Below, one piece after another: positions 12,301 through 24,300 of a stretch of DNA of 64,000 bases. The position numbers and the translations under genes were made by a program. The stretch covers positions 607,691 to 671,690 of the forward strand of contig CAADRB010000022.1 of NCBI GenBank assembly GCA_900708905.1. Direction: 5' to 3'. This stretch comes from Hymenolepis diminuta. Lineage: Eukaryota > Platyhelminthes > Cestoda > Cyclophyllidea > Hymenolepididae. The notes beneath the pieces are model-generated. The model did no database searches. It was not told the DNA's origin and saw nothing but the letters and a program-made list of their open reading frames with translations. Position 1 is the first letter of the stretch. The number at the start of each line of letters is the position of its first letter.

Positions 12301-15300
12301 GAATTAGGTGGTAGCCCACTCCAATTTTTAGTGTTATAGGATCCTCTGTTGGTATGAGCTAGCTAGATTTTTTTCCTTCTAAAGCATGATACTAGGTTAT
12401 ACCATTTCAATGTAACACAGCTCGATACAATTCTGTCGCATTCAATTACTTATTGTACTTTTATTTTAGCAGGGACCATTAATTCCGGGAGACAGTGCCG
12501 ATGATGCTTCATTTTCAAAAAATGTGTGTAACTTAGCTTTGTAATTTCCCCATAATTTCCCTTCAATAACGTTTACATGCTGTTAATGTTAGAGGTCAGC
12601 TAATCGGACTGAATCTGCGAAGAATAGAAGCACAAAAGTCAGAAGTAGGTTTTAGCCTTTGTTTTTTTAAATTTCACTCTTACTGTAATGGCTATAAATT
12701 TTATCTCGAGTTCCCGGTCCCTTCCGTTATAGGAGCAACCTTGAAGGAAAAGTCTTCGACACCTAGGAAACAAACCAGCCGACTTGAAACGTGAGTATCC
12801 TCCAAAATATACTGCTCAATAATTTTTATAAGTAGTCCATAATGATAGTTAAACCTCAAGTTTTTGTCAGTGAAGCAGAGTTGCCTTTTAAAGAAGTGGA
12901 GCACTTTCTTGTGTTTAAATAATTGCACTTTGTTTTTAAGAGTTGTGGTTAAGAATAATATGATTTTGATAAGATATTCAACTGAAGCTGAAGAAAATCG
13001 TCTAAAAAGCCAAGGTAATACTAATACTTGTCTTTAAATTTGAGCTAAACAATTTCCTAACTTACACAGAAAATTCTAACGCAAAATTCTATGCACTAAA
13101 GTAACTAATCGTCAGTTAGTCCGACTTCTAGTTTTATATTTGGAAGCTTTTTGTATATTTCGGAAAATCTAAGACTCCTCAGTGTCCGAGTAAAAAGCCA
13201 TTCAAGGTACTAGTCCTAGTTTCAGTGCATACTTTGCTCATTCTTTAGGGGAGTTGTGATCTTATTTGTCCGTGTTTATATCGAATTTGAATATGCTACA
13301 CCCGAAAAATCATCTGCGTTAAAGTAGGTTGATTTCTCATTTTGGCTTGGGTAAAAATATTGTCAAATTTTTGTTCATATAGTTTACTCATGGAAATAAA
13401 ATTTCTACTTTATTTAAACTCAGGTTCTCTTCTATCAATTGCTTTTTAAAGTAGTCCTTCTCAATGTGATTAATGAAATTGATTTGATAATTTGCTCACA
13501 TCTTCATTTATGTTCAATGTTAAAAGGTCACTCAGCCTTTCTCAGCATTCCTCTAATTTTCACCGCATCTAAATGAAAATGTATTTTGCACTTTTTCAAG
13601 TTCATGAGACTAATGGACCACATAAACTGTTTCTACCCCTTTTAGCCTGACCTCAGTGTGACCTGCTCATGTTGCCTTAGCCTTCTATGACTGTGCGTTG
13701 ACTTACTCTGATAATTATGAATGATTTAGTCCACGATTGATTCCGTCCTGGACTAGTAAGTGAATAGTCGTCTCAGTACTTACACTCTCATGTTTTGAGT
13801 CCAGTGAAGGTCGCTGTTATAAAAAGATCTAATCCATCCTCCTACTTTTCACGAGGTCTTTTCTTAGAAATGATGCGCACCGAATTCAAATTTTATGGAA
13901 GCATGTTTATCACTCATATTGAGCAGCGGAGTAGCAACTTGGAGCCTCTATGATGAGAAATCTACACTCTGTTCTCCTACTTTTGACCACTGTTGTTCGG
14001 CATAATTGGTCATGCTGTTCACTAGTTGCGCGTCAATGAGAATCGAATCCACAACAGCGAAAATTTCAGTCTTTTACGTATAACCTAAGGTGTATAGATT
14101 AATTTAATTTATAAGTCATGTTTTGGGATAAAATGGAAGAAGCATGAGGTAGCTTATGAGGTGTTATAGACTAGGATCTAGTTTCTACAAATCTTCACAA
14201 ACGAAAGAAGGCAAAATTTTGGTGAACTGGATTGCGCATGAAGAACTCGGATTAGATGTGCGTCAATGCAATTAAATCGGATGCAGTAATGTTAGGCTTC
14301 TACGCACACAATTAGAGTTTGTTCTTCTGTGATTGATATGATGGTTTCAGTTTAGATAGAGGTTAGTTCACTCGCCTTAACGCTTGCTGGGACTTTAGAG
14401 TATGGGTTATGACGTTGGTGTCATAATGGATGACTTGAAGAGCTTGTTAATCGATAATATGGTTTTAAACTGGAACATTGTATTCTCAAATGTTCTCGTA
14501 CATTCCCAACTGTCATCTTAACTCTATCGCTTTTTCCCAGTCTCTTATCTGTCGAATATTGAACTTCTCTTTGTTTTATCCATGGCTCACCCTTCATTTT
14601 TCAAACCGCTTATCAATTTGTCTGTGTTATTGCACTCCCTGCTAAAGTAGACTATTCTTTCTGCCTAGGGAATTTTCGGTTTACCAGTTGGGCGACTGAC
14701 GCCCCTCTTCGTTTATTACCCATGTCATTTTTTGGGGTTCAAAAGGGCTTCAAAGGTTTATAAATTAGGCAGTTTTTTTCTTTCCTATACTCTAAAATCG
14801 ACATTAGAGATCTGTGAGGAACATCTTATTCAATGGATGCATATTTCCCAATTTTGACTAAGTTATAACATTGAACTCTTTAATGTCACTTCTATTTCTA
14901 ATCACGTTTAAAATTTCCTTTTGAAGTTCGATTCCTTCCCAAGAAGACAAGATCAACGAAGAGGTAGAGGAGGAAGAAGGAAATCAGACTTTGATAGCCA
15001 CACCACTAAGCAGGTTGCGTTCTGCCTCGAGAAAAACCGCCCCTACGACTCCTGTGGAAGCTTCGCCTTGGAAGTTGGGTGAGGAAAAATGTTCCCCCAT
15101 TATTCCCTCCCCCTCTGTCTCTTAAGTACAAAACACTATGTGAGAGCTGGCCTTACCTCACTCCGTATTAATAGTCAGTTCTTTTTGTTTGTTTCCTAAA
15201 GGGATGTATGTCTATGCTAAGTGGTGGAGTGGCAACAATTTCTTCGCCGGAAGGATTGCCAAGTCGCTAAGCAATGGAAAGTATGTGAAAAGTTCCTCTG

Positions 15301-18300
15301 TGATTCTTTTATTGTTTTCGCCTAGATTCCAAATTGAATTTGAGGATAATTCGGTTGCTGAAGTGGCCGGTCGAAATGTGATTCTTACTGAACTCCTTCC
15401 AATAGGAACTGAGGTAACAAATATTTGTCTCATTCAAAGTGTTTTCATTACGTTTAATTCTGTCATTTTTCGCAGTGTGATTTCGCTTAATCACATATCA
15501 TTTCATACATGTTGTACACTCTATAAATCAGTTTCTAAAATAAAACCAAGCCTATGTTGTTATAATATATTTGTTTATAAAGATATACATTATTCTGTTT
15601 GGACGAACGGAAACATAACTACAAGCATATATAATTTGGGGAGAGGGTAAGGGGATTTGATCCGTGCGTTTGAAATTTTTACTTCCTAACTACTCATTTC
15701 AGAATAGGTGCTGTCGCTCCCCAATAGATCCTTTAAAGAACCTCACATTAAATTTAATTTAAACGTTGAGGGTATAATTCTTACGTGGATTTTAAATTAT
15801 CTTTGCCTTTTATAAGGCAAAATATGCCGAAAATCCTTGTTTATCGTCGCACGTGGGAAACAGTAATTCATCAGCTGTAAACCAAGATGGAGGGTGGACT
15901 TACTTACAAGAGGGGTGATCGACCGATTCAGCGAATTTAAATTTATACTCTAATAGCGCCAAATTCAAAGAAAATGGAGTGTTTACTTAATAACAATAAC
16001 GTGTGTTGTATGATAAGGCACAGCCGCAATGTTAGGTGTGCGAGGTCATCGACTCAAAGCCTCTTCTGTGTCCGAGGCAGAACGAATATTTGAATATAAC
16101 ATATGTTATGGACGGTTATTTACTCAATGTTGCTGAAATATATTCTGATTTGATAGGATTAAATCATAATGTTTAAATGCAATACCAATCATTCGGAGTC
16201 TCTTTCTCGACTTTGCGGCTTGTCTACTGTCAGGTATTCCCTCAAACTTGCTCATCACTTTGTCCCAGTTTTCTACTCTCTAAATATCGAGCCTCATTCT
16301 TTCCCTAATAGGTGAACTCTTTTTACTGATATTTGTATCAAGCCAACGGTTTAGCTGATTTTCTCTATCTTAAGTGATTTTCAAGATGCAGCCTTATCTC
16401 GAAATGGCTGAAATGAAATCAAAGCACTAAAATTGATGACAATGAGATCAAAGTAAATGAAAGAGATTGAATGAACAACCACTTCATATTATCAGAGAGT
16501 CCTTTAACAGCGATGGCAGAACTTGCAATTATTTACAGATTAAAATTAATGCTGATGCTTAAGCATTCTTATCCTTTTTAGATATTAGTAGATATCAACG
16601 GAACCGGTGACTTCGAACTTGATTACGTTGTATCAGGTCATGTGTTCGGTACTACCCCATCTTCTTACATTGTCAAACAAATCGAGAGTGGCGAAGTTAA
16701 TCAGTAAACTATTAGAAGAAGTATTTCGTATTTATTGTTTATCTCTAGAATTCCCCGTTGCCAAGTTGCAATACACTTGTCGAAGTTGAAGAAACTACTT
16801 GCTAGTGAACGAGTATTCAGTATCATCAAGTGGCTATCTACGGGGGATCGCGAGAGTAGTGCCAGTACTAGCAGTACATTCGATGAAAGCCTATCTGCCG
16901 TTAAGGTAAGTTGATGGAACATTGAATATTCAGTTCTTTAGACAAAACAAATTTCTGTCCCAGCAGCTGGTACTCGCAGTGCAGACAGAACAAGCCAAAG
17001 AAGAACAGAATCGCATAAGAGATTAAGGGAGGAGACTTTTCCTACTGCATTGCTGACGAAGACCAGGAAGATATCTGTTACTACTTCCACAAAAAAACAG
17101 GTTTCAAAGCGTCAAACGCGAAGGAAAAAGCTTCGATCAGGTTCTATTAATCAAAGAGATAGTCAAGTACGTGTTTTTCAGTGTTGTTACAATCTGAAAA
17201 AGTACTCCTGAATATGTGCCAAGACTCAAGGAGAAATCAAATAAATAATCATTCAATAAACATACGCAGTCACCTGTTCCAGGAAACTGAGAGAGGGAGA
17301 TTCCAAAGAATCTTTGGAACGAATATCTCCTCTATACCCCACAGTACTAGTCTTTCAAAGAAATGAAACAGTTAATTATGATAGTCTCTGAATTTCATCT
17401 TTATTGCATAGCACGTTGAGTATGTATAATTAATTGTTACTATTTCCCATGGCAGTGAAATAAAATTGTAACCATGGGATAGCATCTGATTACTCAATGT
17501 ATCAAAATATTCCAGTAAGAGATGGAATAGTATATAATGAAGTTAATTCGTCACGAGTCTTAATTGATTCGAAGTCTGGAGGCATTGAGCTTGTTATAGC
17601 ATAAATCACTTGTAGTATCCAAGGCTCATTTGGCATTACTTGATCTCTGAATATCTGAGTAAGTTCATGTCCATGATAATCAGAACCTGTTACTTTTGCT
17701 CATTTGTATCTCTTGTAGTCATGTGCGGGTAGCTTATACTAACAGACATTTTGAACATATTCGAGCTCATTAATATGTCTGTTTACTAATACAGAATACC
17801 TTATACCTTCCGAACAAGCATGGCCACAGCTACGGCATGTTGTGTATTGATATGAGCTCCAGTCTACATACGTCTCAAAGGGGTTCCCCCTCTTTTCCTT
17901 TTCTTTTCTATGACTAATGACTACATAGTGTGTTTTAAGGCTTACCCATACCCAGTTCCTTTGGCTGCGCTGACCTCCCCTTCCATGACTCTAATGGCTG
18001 ATTCCCTTTTCTCTTCCCTGTGTTAAAACGATTTAACGGTTACTCTCGAGTCTAAACGAACAGGACTCCTACTCTTTGTGTATGTTTAATAATAAGTCTT
18101 AGCGCTAGAATTAAGACTTAACTCTGCCTCAGAGATGTTAGCTACGTAATAAGGTAGTTTGGGAAAGTAGGGAGCTTTTTTCCATGGACTTCGGGATATT
18201 TACTTCTCAGTTCAAAGAATTTATGCTGTTTTTCAAAAGAATGACATTCTGATATGTGGCGTCTCAATCGTCCCTTTTTTTATAAGACCGAAAATTGAGC

Positions 18301-21300
18301 ACTGGAAGCCTTTGTTGATCATTGTGCCTAGGAGACATTGATCCTGTCGATAGTACATGGACATTTTTTTTCTTTTTCGTATTCAATTTGTAATTTTTGT
18401 GCTTCACCTTATCGCTTGAATTCCCTTTTTATGATCAGAATGGTAGCTTTGCTAAAGATATATGTGAAGCTCTCAACGATGGCACATGTTTTGCGAAGTT
18501 AGATTTATCAGGGGCTTATCTCCAAATCGAGGTCGAATGTTGTGACACTACGCACCGAGGTCTGTATCAATTACTAGACTTCCCTTCGGAGTGAAAACCC
18601 CTGCTAGCTTCAAACGCATATTAAACAATGATTAGTGAACTCAAGGACACAGCTGTATATCTGGACAATATCATAGTAGTAGTTGGACGAATGGAGAAGA
18701 AATTCATGGAGCGAATTGAATGTCTGCTTGAACGCATTACTAATTATGGTTTCCATTTGAGACCAGAGAAATGTCAGTTCTTGAAATCCGTAAAATTTTT
18801 TGGCTTCATTCTTGACCCGGAAGGTCGCCATCCTGATTCTGAACAAATTCGAGCTATTGTAAACATGCCATCTCCAACCGATATCCCAGAGGAAGAAGGA
18901 AAAACAATTTTTGTTTTTATTGCGGAGATTTATTGCAGCTCACCTCAAACAATTCACAACACAATGTAATTCATAATAGTATTATTTTTAATAATAATGG
19001 GAAGGAAATATATAGTAAAATGTCAATTTTGTTAAGAGAAAAAGAGTTAAATATTTGTAATTATTTTTTCATCTTGGCATCGCATAAGATAGAGGTTTAC
19101 GCTTTTAATGACAGGAATTGATGTTAGCTGTTTTAGCTATGACTTGGTGCAAGTGTCTTTCTAGTTCTCCCTGCTATCTGATAACTCAAAAGAACCTGCT
19201 GTTAATCGGCTAACTTACGAGGGATTACTAGTAAATCATGCTTTTCTCCCTGGGTAGATATGGCTAACTGGTCGGCGCATAGTCACAAAGGCTTCGCGCA
19301 CATCGGTTCTCCTGGAAAGTAAACGCGTCTCTCTTGCCTCTCCTGCTCTCGATAAGCGCCGAAAAGTGTCCAAGAAAACTAACACTCAAGAAGCATCGAT
19401 TCTGGCATCTCCATCACCACCAATTCAGGTCAATGTCAGCGGAAGACCAAGCAATTCTCGGTTCTCACTTGAAAACGTCAAAGGTTCGTTTATAATATGT
19501 GATGGTTAAAATTTTAATGTCTATTTACAGCTGGAACGTTAATATGCTTTTTCGACAATGGAATGGATAGTCCTAACATATTGATTTGGAAGAGATGAAA
19601 TGGGAATTTGTTGTTTGGTGATATTATATAAAAATAATAATAATACTAGGCCATTTGGATCTAAGGAAGGGGTTGATCGTGTAGTCAGTCACTGAAAGCC
19701 TAGGTACCGCAGAGACATTGAGGAGGTGTTAAGTTCTCGTTAGTACCTCTGAATCCGGTAGATACAGAGACGGATGTTTGGATTTATACTTGGAAGTCTA
19801 AAATTTGTCGAGTGTTGAGTTAAGCATATATTACCTGCGCACGCTGATTCATACCTCTGCTCGGTCTCATTATATATTGCGCGCCCATTTACTTGTACCT
19901 AATTTTAATTGAACAAAGACCTTGAAGTGAGACAATCTCTCTCAATGTCATTTTTTAATCTTTACCCAATACCATTTTCATGTCTTCAGTTCGGATGTTT
20001 AGCAGCTCTCCTTGCCCCTATCTCTCTCCCTGTTATCATCTAATACACCACTGTCAGTCGTGTTGAAGTTAAGATAACAACTAACGATTTATAACTAACA
20101 AATTACAACAGCAATAACAGTTACTAATTCCTAACTGTTTGAATAAGAGCTAACAACACTCATGCAGCAGAATACCAAGAGTTGATTAGACCAAAATCTA
20201 TTCGAGGAATCCACAACGAGTTTGAAACGAGTGAGAGAGATAGAGAGGGAAGCGTGCTGAGGAAGACAGGAGCTGAGCAGGAAACGAAGACGCCGGTAAC
20301 TAACTGGCGTGCGTTATTATGGGATGGAAAACAAAGGTAGCTTTACATGGTCACTTGGGTAAGGATGCGCGATGAGCGTAGATGTACTTTTTAGGTGAAA
20401 CGAGACGGTCATAGAAAGGGGAAAATCGATGGTCACGTTTAGATGTGGCAGATAGGGATTATGTGTCATAGGGACATAAAAGACGTCATTCCAGATTCGT
20501 GGATGAAAAACCGAAATATTGTCATAGCGAATGAGAATAAAAAGTAATTCTGAAAATGCATGGTTATACTTCATTCTAAACTCTTGTTATGATTTGCAAA
20601 GGGCTGGTGCTTACTTTTAGCCCTTACGATAATTAGATATTAAAAGAGATGTCTCATTCAGATTGTTAAAGTTGCTTTATCGGGAGTAGCGTCACTTCAG
20701 ATCCATGTTGGATGCCAATTAACAATTTGCAGTGCAGAACAATAAAATGTTAACTGCCCTCAACAACAGAATTCAATTCAAGAAATTTCGGTATGTGAAC
20801 GTAAAAAATCACATCTTATAGTCATCGAAGATTGCATATGCAACCAGTTTGCGAATTACATATGATAGTTAATTTAACCCTTCGATTTTGCCCCTGCTCT
20901 ATATTATTGCCAATTAGCTATCATCGTTTTCTAAGACATTTGTTAAATATAATTCAACGCAACGATTGTTTCACAACATAGATCAAACTTAATCTTTGTC
21001 ACAGAATGAGGATGATAGTCTAACGGTTCAAAACTGGGATTAATATTCATTGAATTTCGTTAAATTCCGCATATAGCCATCTCTTGTACATCGTAGAAGC
21101 ATTTCAGTCTTTTCCACCAACATTCGCTTGCAACCAAGTCCAATGCATTTCACCGCTTTAATGTGAATACGTCTTAGATTTAACTTCACATCTTGAAAAA
21201 AGTTAAATTCAGTTGATCACTGTTCTTTCCAAACAGCTTCGCATCTTCTTTAGCCATGAATTCATATGCCTTATCAGTTTCTGGTAATGCGTCGGTGGCG

Positions 21301-24300
21301 CAGCACTTAACGTGCTTGTCTGCAAAGTCCGGGGCCGCATGTTTGATGCCCAACAGTTCACATCTAGTGAACAGAATGGTGAACCATAATGTTTAAATCT
21401 GGATTTTAAAGGGTGTGCCAAAATTCCAATTTTTTAACAGACAGGCTCTTTGATGCTACCTCTATGCTGTGAACGATTGATGTAAAACATTTTCCCAAAA
21501 TGAGCATAGGAATTTTGTTCTGGTAGGTCGAAATCACTAGAATGAATGCTACAGAAGAAATTTTCGCTTATTCTTTCTTTTTAGATTCTTCCACAACAGA
21601 CCTGGACTTGGAAACCTTCAGACAGATGTGTCGAAGACATGATATTCCAATACCACAACCTAATCTCTTTTCTCATTGGGCGTTTGTTCTAACTACCGGT
21701 GTTCAGTCTGTCCATTCGGATCACTTCTATCTTGATTCCGATGATCTGGTAGCAAAGAACCGGTGTATGTCAAGATTTTTTATATTTGTCACGTTCATGA
21801 TCCTTTCTGCACTTATATTGGGTAGAAAAATTATACTTATATATTAATATATAGTGTTGCATGAATTTAAGATCTCAACTTTGGGGAGAGGGGAGTTTCG
21901 CAATTTCCTTTTAGCCATTACTCGTACTTATTGCCATCTTTTAGTGCTTGCTGAGATGAGGTTGAGTGAAGTGACTTCCACCTAAAAAATCCCAAAGAAA
22001 GATTACTATTCTTATTATTTCAAGTATTGAGAATAGCACTCTGATAGGTGACGATTTAGCTAATCTTGTCTTACAGGGCGTAATCTTACTTCGTCTTGAA
22101 GGATTTCTCCATTTTCAGTTCTGCTACATTAGAATTATGTAAACCACTTATTTGGTGTAAGATTGTCATATTCCTCGGCCTTTGGAGGAAGAAATGGAGT
22201 AGATAGGGCATCCCACTTAATCAGTCAGCCAAATACATGGAATATCGCTGACAAGAATTCGCTCAGTAATCCAGGGGCAATTCTGATATCCTAACTTTAT
22301 TCTCAGTATCTCCCTTTTATCTCTTATCGAACTTTACTGTTATCCTAATTTAGTTGCTTTCCCATGATGAAATATTGTAAAATGTTTGTTTTGCTTTGGG
22401 CTATTACGTAATATTCGCCCTTAATTTGCACCACCATTTTGCATTGTTCTAGTACGAATCCATGTTATGCTTGTTTTCTACTTTTTATTAAGTGAAATTC
22501 CATTTTACTTGTTCTTGATTAAACTTAGTCTTGATTTATGCAAATGCTAGAAAACCGATTTGAGTGTGAACGAAGTTGGCAAGATCATTGAGTTTTGACT
22601 TACACTTTCATGACCGGGAATGCAACTTCGCCACTGATACAAATGTTAAGTGGCCAATTACTTCCTACATATAAAAATCTGTTTAGGCAGATGAATTTTC
22701 TTAATAAAGCGAATTTTTGAGTTACAAATCTTTTTCCTTTCGGATCTGAGGAATTTTAGCTATACTGAAATTCTAGTGGAAGTCCTATATTGTACCACTA
22801 AATTGACGAATCTTCTTTCTATTTTCCAGCATTTTTATTTTGATTTTAATAGTGTCCATCTCGGAGAACTCCTTCTTCTTGCAAAAGATAATATCAGCAG
22901 GTGGCGGTCGTGATGTTGGTGAATACTTGGGCGAAATCTCCCCAAATGGTTGTCTTGTGGAAGAAGATTCTACGACTCCACGACATATTGCGCTGATAGC
23001 TCCAGCAGCCTGTCGTACTGTGAGGTATCTTCAAGCTCTGGCCACTCTCGGACGTGTACCTCAAGTCCACCGGGTGTGGATTCTTGATGCCTGTCTCATT
23101 GCTGCTGGAAGAGCGCCAATAGTCACTCCTTCTGAGGTTGTTGCAAAGATAACCAACATGAAAATTAAAGCATCAGATCTACCAATGGCCCTACTTCGAC
23201 ATTCTTTTCGTGGGCTCTTCGAGCTACCGAGAGGCATGGACAAGATTAAAAATACACTTGTGCCTCCGTACGTCCGTTATTATATTATTCCTTTTCCCAA
23301 TTTGATCAAAACAGAATGACCCGTTAGTGGTTGTATCAAAATTAGCAGTTAGAATGAGATCTATCAGAATTGCGTTTTCTAGAGAAGGTAGAGCGAGATT
23401 TGCCAATTTGTATCCTGAGGAGTAAAAGTGTATCGGGTTTTGATTGATGCCTTTTTGTGTCCATAAAATCTTCATTGTCATCCAAATCTCTTGCTACATC
23501 TCTGGAGCGATATTAGGGTTGTTATGGCTAATCGTTTGACTTAATTGTGGATGTTTTTTGGGGAATATTGCACGTCATTTTCTGAAGCAATGCTCGCATT
23601 CGTTTTTTTGTATTTTCTTAATCATCCATTTCACAAAGTATTTGTTTGAAGGCTAAAGGAGTTTTTCAGATTGGATAGTGAAACTTCCGTTTATTTAATT
23701 AGCTAAGGAATAAAAATGATAATACAAATAATGTCCAAGCCATTGAAAGTAATAAATTTCTACCCATTTTTATTAGGGGGTTAATATCCTGGGGTTTCTT
23801 TTTTAATGACACAATAAGAAACTTACAGTAATGGCTAGACTAAGGTTAACAACAGATTACCGCATCTCTCGGAAGACAGAATGTCGAGATTCGAGTAGAC
23901 CAAAGTGTGTCGAACAAGCGTGTAAGGAAGAAATTGGCCATGCAGAGCCACTCATAATTTTTTTACGTCACGGTCATGTCTGAACAAGCAATAAAATTCG
24001 GAAATAGCTACAAAACAACCAAAAGGCTCTTCAAGCAATTCAGAATTGTCCATCACATTCGAACAACAACAACAACAAGACAATTTTGAATTGACTCTAG
24101 CAAATCTAATAGAAACACTAATGGAGAAATTTTCTACTCTCATTTAGCCTCATCATCTCAGACCCCCTCAATGAAGGACACCCTCTCGATACATCATTAA
24201 GTTCCATTAAGTGATGCTGAAAATGGTTGTATCTTCGCAAAGTGGTTCCAGAAATTTGAGGATACGTTCTGAATAGAGATGCAAATGTACGTGTTGATAA

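Larger units (their letters stand above)
4711..13100 (+). other. TP53BP1: 53BP1 homologue exons 6-28: tandem small-exon array
   Basis: Exons: 4711-4935, 4993-5026, 5071-5116, 5803-5869, 5920-5965, 6002-6117, 7675-7720, 7911-7968, 8311-8356, 8438-8480, 8555-8612, 10079-10121, 10200-10245, 10289-10343, 10422-10461, 10542-10587, 11348-11402, 11484-11550, 12470-12523, 12593-12644, 12733-12790, 12941-13014, 13070-13100. From exon 7 onward they fall into repeating triplets with phases 0-1, 1-2 and 2-0. Typical lengths are 43-52, 55-58 and 40-74 nt. The protein is Ser/Thr/Asn-rich and probably disordered, with further SQ/TQ sites (ESQPK, SSQNE, NSQEE, ESQTE). No known domain is visible. The acceptor of exon 24 could be 12470 or 12473, both in frame. 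The exon after residue 462 that begins 7675 follows a 1.5 kb intron. Confidence 0.75.

Noticed and set aside
17271..17366. Candidate exon after acceptor ACGCAG in intron 34
   Set aside because: In the required phase it gives six residues and a stop. The exon at 19258 fits the phase and continues the basic linker.
21289..21360. Genuine tRNA gene
   Set aside because: A and B boxes are present but the B-box is degenerate, no acceptor stem pairs, and the same sequence occurs in many copies with a common non-tRNA tail.
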